Shown here piece by piece: positions 36,320 to 46,158 of a stretch of 64,000 bases of DNA (positions are counted from its first letter, which is position 1; every line of letters begins with the position of its first letter). This DNA is from Gamarada debralockiae. Taxonomy: Eukaryota; Ascomycota; Leotiomycetes; Helotiales; Hyphodiscaceae. Where the stretch lies: contig NXFV01001911.1 of the NCBI GenBank assembly GCA_002803225.1, positions 62,001-126,000 on the forward strand. Direction: 5' to 3'. Below the pieces are notes generated by a model that had not been told where the DNA came from, did no database searches, and saw only the letters and a program-made list of their open reading frames with translations. A program made the position numbers and the translations under genes.

Positions 36320-38356
36320 ATGGCGACAAACCCAACCTCCAAAATGACTCGGGAAACTGAGTTCGATAACGTTTCTCTCCATTCGGATTTTGTCAATTCC
36401 GATGGAAGTTATGATTTTGCCGAAGAAAATATCCCAGATATAGTAGTTCAGCGGGGAGCTCCACTGAGCGAATCCCAAACCTCAAATACGCTGGCCGATT
36501 CTTCTCCCAATACTAGCAAGGGAGAAGACTCACAGAAGTCGGGCCAATCATGGTTCGGTATCTCTTTATTCCAACGTGCGAAAAATGTCGCAAGAAATAC
36601 GTCGACAACCACCATACCATTGTCAGAGGAAGAACGTCATGAGAAGGGAAAACTGAATGAGAAGTGGCTTCAGGAATCACAAATGACCGCCGTGGATAAT
36701 GATGTCAAACTAGTGATCAGCAACGATTCTATGGTCAGCTCGAACGTCCATGTCGAGGCAACGGATAAGAACGAAACGGATTTACCTCAAGCCAAAATCA
36801 CAACCGAGGAATCCCAAGAGCCGGAGTTCTACGACAGCTGTTACATCGATGCACAATTAGGCAAGATTCGCAAGGAACTCGAAGACCATTGTGGAAAGAT
36901 GGCCCAACTCATTGAAGACGCCCCTTGCCCAGCCGATACTCGTACATCTTGTCTCTTAAACAGACAGCTTCGAGACTATTCAAGAAGCATCGCAGCAATG
37001 TTTGGAGACGACATTCCGTCTCTTGAGAACATGATCCAGGCTCGCAGCAAAGAATACGCTGAGCTGCGCACTCTGCTCGCCATTGAGCGCACTTCAGCGG
37101 AGAAAGAAAAGTCTAGATTGCAGGAACGACTTCGTGCCTGCCACGAGGCTGCAATCCAGAAGAAGGAAGCTGAAGCTCGACAGAACCTCGCACAGTTGAC
37201 CGAAGCTCTCGCGCGTGAGAGTCTTCAGAAACGTCGAGCTGAAAAGGCTGAGTGTGACTTGACTGCTGCATTGCAGGAATATGCTCTTGAAACCCGGAGA
37301 TGTGTGGAGGGATTGGAACAGAAGCATGAGGAAGCTATCTCAGCGCTCAAGCAGAAACACGACGAAGTCATGCGGATTGCACGACAAGAGTTTGACACCG
37401 AAATCGAGGAATTGATTCAGCGGAATAAGGCTGATGTTGAAAGCCTGGACAAAATCGCTCAGAAGCTAGTGGAAGAAGATGCGGACTATATGGAGAAGCT
37501 CAACCAGAAGCACGAAGAGGCCATTCAGAACACCAAGGCCGAGTACGAGGCAGCAATTGCTCAAAAAGACAAGGAGCGCATGGAATATACCGATGCTGTT
37601 GAAAAGGCTCTTCAGACATACGAAAACTATGTTGATAAGCTCACCAAGAAGCATGATCGGGATTTGCAGGGAACAAAAGATAAGGCCCAGTCCGAACTCC
37701 ATGCAAAGCTCAACAAGATAGAACAATACCTCACCCATGCCGAACAGCAACTGGGAGAGACCCAGAACGAATCTCAACTGAAAAAGCTCATCACCGAATA
37801 CAAAACGTTGAAGCAGAAGGTCGAGGCCATCCAAAAAGCACCTCTCGAGAAGCAGGCCGAGCTTAAGGAGTTTGAGCATCGCGACGCCAAGGTTGAATCC
37901 TTGAAGGCAGAGATACAGAGCTTAAAGTCGAGGATTATCAAGTTCGAGAACGCCCTCAGCGAGGCTGCAGATGAAAACTGCGAGTTGGAAGCCCTCTCCT
38001 CCGTCGAGCAAAAAGAAGCAGCTGAGATACACGATGTGGTCGTTGATTTAACAACCCGTAAGTGCGAAGTGAAGGACAAAATTGAGGCCCTTTGTAAGGA
38101 TATCGAGGACTTGCAGATGGCTGTCTTCCATGCCGAACAACGAGCTGGTACTGCTGAAGAGGAGTTGCGGGAGGTTGGACGTGATGTTCAGGAATATCTG
38201 AAGCAGCAGGGCATTCAGAATATCTCTGACGATATTGATAAGGTGACAGGCCGTGGAGCGCGCAAGGCTCTTGATACTCTTTTCTGGTTGATGGGTTTGG
38301 ATTGGAACCAAGCCAGTTTGACTACTCGCGACGAAAGGAGGCTGAGAAGAAGGTAG
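36320..38356 (+). CDS. long coiled-coil protein, unknown function
   Basis: I do not recognise the gene. It is a single uninterrupted frame of 678 residues from ATG 36320, which has A at -3 and G at +4. An in-frame ATG at 36293 would add 9 residues. The N-terminal 200 residues are acidic and Ser-rich with a short hydrophobic patch (SWFGISLFQRAKNVARN). From about residue 210 to 640 the protein is almost pure heptad-repeat coiled coil rich in Glu, Lys, Gln and Ala, with several copies of a LKQKHDE or LNQKHEEAI type motif spaced about 40 residues apart. The end (RGARKALDTLFWLMGLDW) is a compact hydrophobic segment followed by a basic tail (RRLRRR). Such proteins are usually scaffold or cytoskeletal, which is a guess here. 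Confidence 0.75.
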   Translation: MATNPTSKMTRETEFDNVSLHSDFVNSDGSYDFAEENIPDIVVQRGAPLSESQTSNTLADSSPNTSKGEDSQKSGQSWFGISLFQRAKNVARNTSTTTIPLSEEERHEKGKLNEKWLQESQMTAVDNDVKLVISNDSMVSSNVHVEATDKNETDLPQAKITTEESQEPEFYDSCYIDAQLGKIRKELEDHCGKMAQLIEDAPCPADTRTSCLLNRQLRDYSRSIAAMFGDDIPSLENMIQARSKEYAELRTLLAIERTSAEKEKSRLQERLRACHEAAIQKKEAEARQNLAQLTEALARESLQKRRAEKAECDLTAALQEYALETRRCVEGLEQKHEEAISALKQKHDEVMRIARQEFDTEIEELIQRNKADVESLDKIAQKLVEEDADYMEKLNQKHEEAIQNTKAEYEAAIAQKDKERMEYTDAVEKALQTYENYVDKLTKKHDRDLQGTKDKAQSELHAKLNKIEQYLTHAEQQLGETQNESQLKKLITEYKTLKQKVEAIQKAPLEKQAELKEFEHRDAKVESLKAEIQSLKSRIIKFENALSEAADENCELEALSSVEQKEAAEIHDVVVDLTTRKCEVKDKIEALCKDIEDLQMAVFHAEQRAGTAEEELREVGRDVQEYLKQQGIQNISDDIDKVTGRGARKALDTLFWLMGLDWNQASLTTRDERRLRRR

Positions 38357-38970
38357 AGACTTCGGAGAGGGAAAGTAGAAGAATTGAGTCTGATTGTTGG
38401 AGTTTTGAGGGGTTGAGGCACAGGTAGGAGTTCTGGAGTGAGAGAAGCTTGACGAGCATTTGACTGACTGTGATGCAGAAGATTGGGAATTGTTTTAGAA
38501 TTTGAGAAGCCCAAAAATTAAAAAAATTAAAAATTAAAAATTAAAAAAAGGAAAGAAAAAGCGGGTTGGATAGATACCCTTGGGTTGGGTTTGATATTGT
38601 AAGGAGATTTGTCTGAGAGTGGATTTCGATTCGTTCTTGGGAAGGGTTCAGATGGGTTGCCCTTTGTTTTGTACTTTTGATCATTGAAATTGACAACAAT
38701 TGTTGCCTTCCACTCTCTCCTTATCCAACCTCCCTATAGTGAGACTGGCAAAGCTAACACTATGTTCGGCATATGTCGATGCAAGGTGAAAGTAGAGATG
38801 TTCGAACATCATTCAATTATTAAATCTACAATTACCGCACGCTCGGAAAATACACTACGCCACCCAATCCAATATACGCAACTAACTCCAGAGTCTCCAA
38901 AGCAGTCCGTCCTCTTTCAAAACTCAACTCTTCAACATCACAAAATCAAAACACGCACACCCAACAGATT
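38357..38970. other. convergent 3' region with A/T-rich tract
   Basis: The 3' ends of the coiled-coil gene and the ABC transporter face each other here. It contains an ATTAAAA-type low-complexity tract at 38513-38548. No gene seen. Confidence 0.4.
38513..38548. repeat. ATTAAAA low-complexity tract
   Basis: Imperfect head-to-tail copies of a 7-8 base unit like AAATTAAA in the 3' flank of the coiled-coil gene. This is simple-sequence DNA. Confidence 0.6.
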
Positions 38971-41156
38971 CTACTTCCTCAAACTCAAAGCAACCCACCC
39001 TAAAAGTCTATATCCCAGCACAATAGCCAACAAAATACCCACCCACTCTCCCGTCTTGCCCGTCTTATACCCATACTGATCCAGAACAGCCATTCCACTA
39101 ATACGACACTGTGGCGCCAGCTCAGATTGGTAAATACACTGACAGCTCTCGCCACAACTATAACTTCTATCCTTAAACTCATTAACCATCATCCCCTGGA
39201 ACACGTAACTCTGATAATCGATGTAATGGAAGACGTATTTCCAGAAGACGTTGAGGATGGTTGGGGGGACGAGGAAGCCGCCGACGGACATCCAGAGGCC
39301 GTTTGCGAAGGCGGTGAGCGCGAGAGAGACGACGAAGTTGGGGAATATGGAGGACATTAGGACGACGAGGGATTCGGCCGCGACGAGATCGAGGAAGAGC
39401 CACATTATCCAGGTGAAGAATGCTTGGGCTGTGGGCTGAAAGTTGGAGAGCCAGTAGGCTATGGAGGAGAAGATTACGGAAATGAGGACTGTGCGTCGTT
39501 AGTTGATGATCGAAGTGGAGGGGAAAAGAGTGAAGAGAGGAAAGGAGACATACAAAGGTATGGGAGTCCGATTATAAAGTTGGAGAGTACGAAAGCTGCT
39601 GAGCCGTAGAGACCATTATGTCGCTCTTTGACAAATGTTGCACGGTCTTCGAGGTAACTGGGGACGTAGGCTACGGCCATGAACGACATGAAGGCTGAGC
39701 CGAAGAACTGTTATAGTTTATTAGTGTTTATGCTGGGTGTGTCTGCTTTAAGCACTTACGATTGCGTTGATAAAGGGTTGGATATCCTGTTGCTCAGTAT
39801 GCAGACGAAGCCAAACCGTACCCATCATGATAGCAAGACCAGTATACATGGCAATTCTAATCCCATACGCCACGACATCACGGTAGCTCTTCACAAATGA
39901 CCGATGTACTAACGTCATCAGAATAATAGGGAAGTTTCGTTTCGACGGCTTCGTGACAGGTAATGGCTCGACGGCCTTCAAAGCAGACTCGATCTGTGTT
40001 GCCATTTTCTGAGCATTCGTGGATGGCACCCAGCCCTTCTGGATTTCGTCCAGACGGGCCTCAGCTGCTTCTTGGTGGCTCGCGAAATCGATGTTCATCA
40101 TGTCAAGAAGGAACTCTGCTGGGTTGACTTGTCGCGGCATGGGGAAGCCGAGGGATGCGAAGTGTGGGCCAACTCCTCCGACGGGGCCGAAATAGTGTTG
40201 CTTTCCTCCGGAGAGGAGTACGAGTTTGTCGAAGAGTTGGAAGGTGGAAGTGGATGGTTGATGAATGCTTGCGATGACGATCAACTACTTTCAGTCAGCC
40301 AAGTTTCCGAGAAATTTTGAAATTTAAACAGACATTATTTCGCTTGGCGACTTGTTTCACAAAGGAGATAACTTCCCAACTTGCTGTCGAGTCCAGACCA
40401 CTTGTTGGCTCATCCAAGAACAAGATCTTAGGTCCAGTGATGAGCTGACTGGCGACGCTGACACGTCTCTTTTGTCCACCGCTGATGCCTTTCTGGATCG
40501 GCGTTCCAATAATAGCGTTTGACTGATTCCTCAAACCGAAGGAATCAAGCAGACCATCAATTCGTCTCTTGCGATCCTTTGAGGTCAATGAACTATGAAA
40601 CTTTCAGCAAACTAACCAGCAATCCAGGGTGGGGTTCCTCACTTCTTGTGAGCAAGTCGTGCTGCGAAATGCAATGTCTCCCTGACTGTCAAGGATCCAA
40701 TAAGAGCATCTTCTTGTTCTACATATGAGCTGAGTCGTCGGAAAGCACCAACAGAGGCGACACTGCCATTGACCAGAGTTTGGCCCTCGACCGTGGCACC
40801 AGTGGCTGCGTCTCGATGTGCCAAAACATTCAAAAGAGTAGTCTTGCCACAGCCACTTGGACCCATGAGCGCGCAGATTTCACCTATAAAGAAATGAGCT
40901 TGGAATGTCCAGTTATGATGGTGGAATGATGCGTACCAGCTTCGACAATGCCATCAACACCCTCGAGAATAACCTTGGGCTGTTTCGTTTTGTGGTCCTT
41001 CACTGTGACTGTTACATTCTTCCAGAGAAAATTTTTCACCGTGTCGTTCATTAATTGAGAATCCTCGACCGCGCTTTGTTCGATGTCGGTGTTGAACGCA
41101 TCTTGAGTGATGTGCTTGTAGAACACAGCGTCTGGGTCTGTCCCGGTATCACTCAT
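38971..41156 (-). CDS. ABCG half-size ABC transporter
   Basis: ATP-driven exporter of the White/ABCG half-transporter type (one nucleotide-binding domain followed by one membrane domain); it should work as a dimer. Six exons are inferred: 41156-40937, 40883-40643, 40592-40334, 40284-39760, 39707-39554 and 39488-38971, giving 638 residues. Walker A GPSGCGKTT starts at residue 81, the signature ISGGQKRR at 190 and Walker B ILFLDEPTSG has its Asp at 214, with the switch His in ASIHQPS. The C-terminal half has about six hydrophobic spans and a Cys-rich extracellular loop before the last span (YSCGESCQCIYQ), as in ABCG proteins. Substrate is unknown. Confidence 0.93.
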
Positions 41157-41939
41157 TCTGAAGGCTTGTATTTTGCGTCAATAAGCAAAACTTGAGGGAC
41201 AGTGAAGAGCTGGAAGGTATAAAAAATTATCTTTATCACAAAAGCAAGGATGGAGTTTCGATACAAGAACGTTCTTTTAAGGTGAGAGGACTTCTTTTAA
41301 TCTACTCCACCCCTACACCATACTGGAAGATATTATTCACTGCTCCTCGAGGCTGATATCCAGCAGCGCCTCACAAACCTTGACATTGGTCGCCGCGACC
41401 AATCAAGGAGACGAATAAAGCCCGCTTACGGCCCATACGTAAAAAAAAGTGCTGACTGCCCCATAAACAGCTTACTGGCGGCGACCCCGCGCCCCTGGAC
41501 TGCCAGAACAGCAGAGCTCCAGCCTTATGGGGGCTCGAGGTCCCCGGATGGAGCCCATGTTCTTAATACCCGAAATGGAACCCCTTGAATTGGAAGGAGA
41601 GGTTGCGATAAGCTCGTCAGGTCCCCGAGTCCCCGAGTGGATAGCTTCAGCCAGCCACCCGCTTGACTAGGGACAAGGAACCTGGACACGATTCGTGAAA
41701 ATCTATGAAATTCCACAATTGGTCGCCAGAGATAAACTTTTAGATGGATACTGGATGGGGTTCACCGTCACCATGGGAGGCTACACAATATTGTGTTTTT
41801 GCATTTTGCAGCATTGAAGAGCTAAGATAGAAAGGAGGCTGGCTGTTCGGCTCCTTCGTCCATTAAGATCGCGCGAATTGTTCTGTAGCTTGAACTCAAT
41901 CTAGAGCAGCATTATCCAGGCCCAACTCCTTCAAACCCA
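41157..41939. other. ABCG promoter region
   Basis: The upstream region of the ABC transporter meets the 5' edge of an SDR pseudogene here. It has no gene. GC-rich stretches near 41400-41530 contain no repeat I can define. Confidence 0.4.
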
Positions 41940-42856
41940 ATGAACAATCGATGCGTCATAGAACTATGGACTTGTGTCTCTCAACCTCACGGATGCCACG
42001 TCCTCGCGACCGTCACCGCACAGCTCGCCGCTAGCGCAAAAGTACCTTGTCTCCACAGGCGCACTCCCAGCTCCCCACCGACAGCCGCTTTCAATACACC
42101 TCCTGCGATATCTCCTCCGAAAGTTCACTTGAAGCAGCTTTCTCTTTGGCGTCACATAAACTTGGCCCGGCGGCTTGGTGTATTACGCTCGCGAGCCTCG
42201 ATCTTTCGGTTCTAGAGCATCATGAGAGCGTGGTCGATATAGAGGGTGAGCAGTGGAGGCTCACACATGGCACAAATGTTGAAGGAACTTTCTTGACGGC
42301 GAGGACTTGGCTGCGGCAGATAAGGGACTGTGCGGCGAGTGCGAAGGAGGAGAGAAGAGGATGGAGAATGTGAGTTTGATTATTGTTGGGAGTGAGAGGG
42401 GACATTTTGGGGAGAGGGTAATGCGGATTATGCTTCTGGGAAGAGTGCGATTCAAGGTGAGTTGTTGCAGAGTTTGATGGGGGATGTTGCGAGGATATGG
42501 CCTGGTGTTGGGTGGGTGGTGTGTGGAAAGGTTAGTCGTAGATGTGGTACTGATAAGAAGAGTGAACGCGGTAGCTCCTGGGCCAGTCGATACAGAGCAG
42601 TTCAAAAAGGTGTGTGCGGAGAACCCAGAGCAATACTGGCTTGATGCCCAGGCTACGTAGGTGAGCAAAGAAGTTGATGCCATGTCGTGCTGATGAATGT
42701 AGGACGGCACTTAAGAGACCTGTGCCCCCCGAGAGTGTGGCAAAGAGCATTCTGTTCCTAGCGAATGAGAACTGGACTGGAAGTATTACTGGACAAGTCT
42801 TGAACGTTGATTTGGGCAAGCTGGGAAAGATAATGTGGACGAAAGAAGAATGTTGA
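41940..42856 (+). pseudogene. decayed short-chain dehydrogenase (SDR)
   Basis: Homology to an SDR runs left to right but changes frame at least three times. One frame gives the Rossmann helix and strand (VTAQLAASAKV, about 42010-42045) with no surviving TGxxxGIG loop. A second gives YTSCDISSESSLEAAF to GTNVEGTFLTARTWLRQ (42085-42350). A third gives ENVSLIIVGSERGHFGE (42364-42414). The fourth gives GNADYASGKSAIQ, the active-site YxxxK region, from 42417. The 3' part is well kept: RVNAVAPGPVDTEQFKK, a likely intron at 42657-42702 (donor GTAGGT, acceptor TGTAG), then PESVAKSILFLANENWTGS and the C-terminal end KIMWTKEEC with stop at 42854. The frame changes are not explained by consensus introns because the joined segments are contiguous in the protein. 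Assembly errors remain possible. Confidence 0.75.
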
Positions 42857-43055
42857 TGATATCATCAAGATAGAAGCGCCGACAGATCGGAAGAAGTTCC
42901 ATTGCAACTGGCGGGAACATTGAGCTAGGCTCAGTGATTGAAAGTTAAGGGTATTTAAGGCGATGAAAGATGAATCACTGTAATGAGTCCAGTAATTGGT
43001 AGGTAGAAGACCCTCTAAACAAATAAACGCCATTACATGCCCCAAGAGAGATATC

Positions 43056-45071
43056 CTAAACCTTCACATCTCCAAGTCTCTTCACAACCTCCTCATAAAA
43101 AGCCATCGACAGCTTCGCCGCGACAGCATCGCTAGTCTCATCATCCGATTCCTTGATACCCAGCTCCCTTCCACCAGCAATGCACTTCCTCGTCGCACTC
43201 TCATACATCTCTCCCATATTCGCGCCCACATCAGCAATCCTCTGCTCCTCAAGCAATTTATCTCTGATCTTAGCAGCAAGCCTGACCTTCCCAATCTGTA
43301 TGCCCAATACTTTGTCGATTGTCGCCCAATGTGCGAGTTCTACCAACACAACACCAAAAGAGTAGATATCAAACGTCTTGCGAAAACTTTCGCGTGGTCC
43401 GAAACCAAAGCCTTGTGTGCTGGGATGCCGGTACAAATTGTACTCCGGAACATCCCCCGGTACTTCAGTCATTTCGTCAGCGCGAGCCGGTCGAGCAAAG
43501 TCAAATCCAGACAGGTACGGTTTCCTGTAGTCGATCTTGGTGGATTTGATGCCTTTCTCATTTGTTGTGATGGGGAAGAACACGATGTTATGTGAACGCA
43601 GTCCCTTGTGAAGCCAATTCACACTGTGTAAATACAACAGACAGTTGGCGACAGCATGGGCGAGGTGGATCCGGTCTGTAATTCGAGGCTTTGGCGACCT
43701 TTGCAGCAAGTCCGTCAGCGACATTGGAGCAGTATCTGGGGAGACTCCTTCGTCCTGAGGTTTCTCGAAGACAAACCCAATCCGTGGATCGGTGGGATCT
43801 TCCTCGCCATCACTATCAGGGTCTGAATCGCTGGGTCTGTGGGCGTTATCGAAGTAGCCAAGGCAGTGTGGGACTCGAAAGGCATCTGGCTTTGGACTGT
43901 GGTGGAGGAGTGCTGCCAGCTTCTGGACTCGGTCAACAATCTGGGGTGGTGGTGACAAGGAGCCTGGCTTTTGATAGTCATATTCTTTCCATTCAATCCA
44001 CACCTTTTGTTCAACGCCGTCGTGATCGTAGATTGCTTCGCAGCGCATAGCCGGTTGATCGGCTGCGGCGCTTTTGGTGTTGAAATATATTTTGGCCCTG
44101 TCGATTTCCGTATTGGCTTTCTCTGCGTCTGGTTTCCCAAGTTGCAGCACCATCGCTGTGGCCTCGTTCCAAGGTGCTGTTGCTTCACTGTCCATGGACT
44201 CGTTGAAAGCCTTGAATTTAGCCAGCTGGGCCAGAAGCTGAAGGCCCAATGCATCATTGGCTGGGTTGTTTTGAGGGATTGCAGGTTCTGGATAAGCCCG
44301 AGTTTGCATTTTGATGTCCAGAGCCATCACCAGTCGCTGGAGACTAACAAGATCTTTGTGCAGTTGTAAAACACCTCGATTGGTGTCTTGAGTCGTACGG
44401 TGGATCTCGGTCTGTAATCGAGCGTCCAGAATTTGTGTCATATTATCATTGAGAGTAGAAAATCGCTGAAGTAGTTCCTCAAAAGCTCCTTTGTCAAAAG
44501 CTGCCCATCGAAGACGTCGTCGACCTTCGCCGAGCCCATCCGCAGTGCTCGACTTGAAAGTCTTCATGGCCTTGATGATAAACTTCCTCCGTGATTCTGA
44601 AAGAGGAACATGAGCACTGGAGGAGTCTTTTGCTGGATCTTTGAGCTCGTCGTCTGATTCAAGAGGTTCGGGAGCAATCTTCAGATGCTCGTATTTCCGC
44701 TGTGCCTTCTCGAATTCCTTGAAGAGACACTGAATTTGTACAAGAAGGTCCAAGACAGTGGTTCGATGGATTACAAATGTGTTGGACTCTCGAATCTTCG
44801 TGTCGTTTGACATTTCCAGATCCAGCAATCCAGATGTCTCACTCCATGCAAACAAACGTTGCTGTTCCATGCGCAACCTCAAATTCAGATATTTGCACTC
44901 TTCGGGCAAATTTTTGGCTGTAATGATAAATTGAATTCCTATGCAGCTAGCATCAGAGCTGTGTAATGACGAGTGGAGGAAGGCTTATTTACCTTGAATA
45001 CACCCCGTAAAAACCTGCCCAGCCAAAGAGGCCACACTGAGCGCAATTCCGGCAGCGCTGATAGGATCCAT
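43056..45071 (-). CDS. HeLo-domain protein with C-terminal pseudokinase
   Basis: Two exons, 45071-44993 and 44938-43056, give 653 residues. The first exon supplies the start of a HeLo (prion-inhibition and propagation) domain: MDPISAAGIALSVASLAGQV followed, across the intron, by the hallmark CKYLNLRLRMEQQRLFAW. The helical N-terminal region extends to about residue 220. A kinase-like fold covers about 310-620, with a possible strand-3 lysine at 344 (WIEWKEY). The catalytic HRD is HKG at 470-472 in LHKGLRSHN, and the DFG position reads GFDFAR at 504-509, so the domain is probably inactive. HeLo domains form a membrane-active helical bundle in fungal regulated cell death. The combination resembles animal MLKL. 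No amyloid motif is visible. It is divergent from the Zn2Cys6 regulator at 46159. Confidence 0.88.
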
Positions 45072-46158
45072 TTTGATGATATTTCCTAGTCAAAATGAAA
45101 CACGGGTGATTGTCGAGTTTTTGTCTTCTCGTCGACAACAGACAACGGCCACTCCACTTATGGCTGGAGGTCTCAAAAATTTCTCAACACTCAACGAAAC
45201 GAAAGCCTGCGATAAAAATGATGTTGGAGAGAAGTGATTCCTCCGGTCTTCCGAATCGGCGCTCTCAGCTCTACGCCGAGGCTGGGGAACAAAATGCTCG
45301 AATATTCGGGCGAACTTCACCAGAACTTGAGCCCAGCTAATGCACACTCAGGACTGAACTTGCAGATCTCACATTGACTTGTGGATTGGAAACTTTGATG
45401 AATTTTGAGAACGACTGTCGAGACTTGAGAAGATGTTGAAACTCAGCCTCTTTTTCTGAGCGGCAAGGCAGATCGATGCTTAGCGAATATTGGATACCCA
45501 TGGTGTCCGCAAGTTAAGTCCACTTCTCAAAATTGAATTTTAAAGGTGATGGGAGGTTATAAGGCATTTATCCTTCTCATCCTGCTGTGCCAGTTATGGC
45601 TACCAAGACATCGAAGACCACGTGACCCCCAAGCTATGGACCTCGAACCTTTCTTGGCAGTTACCAACCTAGATAACTTGGAAAGTTCTGTCATGTTTCA
45701 CTGAGGCTGGTAGTAAGCTGTTGGTTGATCAGAAATTCTACTAGTCTCCGCCCCGTCGTTGTTGACAGAAAGTCAAGAAAAGTTACGCCCAATAACGTGA
45801 CTTGATAAAGTACACCGTCAAAGCGCTAATTTAGTCAGGTTGGTGCTCGGGCTCCACCTTCAAAGACGCTCTCAGATCTCTAAGGTAGGAGCTGCAGGTC
45901 CCCTAAATGTATCTCAATTATCGTTAATATATTTCCTATGCCTGGTCTCTGTGTTTCCAGGAAGCAAGCTGCATCATCAGCCATCCATCACTTCACCAGC
46001 TCGGCGACCTCGCTTAGGCAAGGTTGTTTCCCGCGTTTTCATTTGCTTCTCGCTTCAGGTGCATCCATTGGTGCGACATTACTTTAGACGTCTACGAAGA
46101 ATTTATCGGGACCGTTGTGTCTTGGTCGGCGAGCAATATCACTTATCCTGCCACAAAT
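45072..46158. promoter_or_regulatory. divergent promoter HeLo-pseudokinase / Zn2Cys6 factor
   Basis: A region of 1087 bases between the two start codons. It contains CACGTG at about 45619 and no long open frame that resembles a protein. It could allow co-regulation of the pair. Confidence 0.45.
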
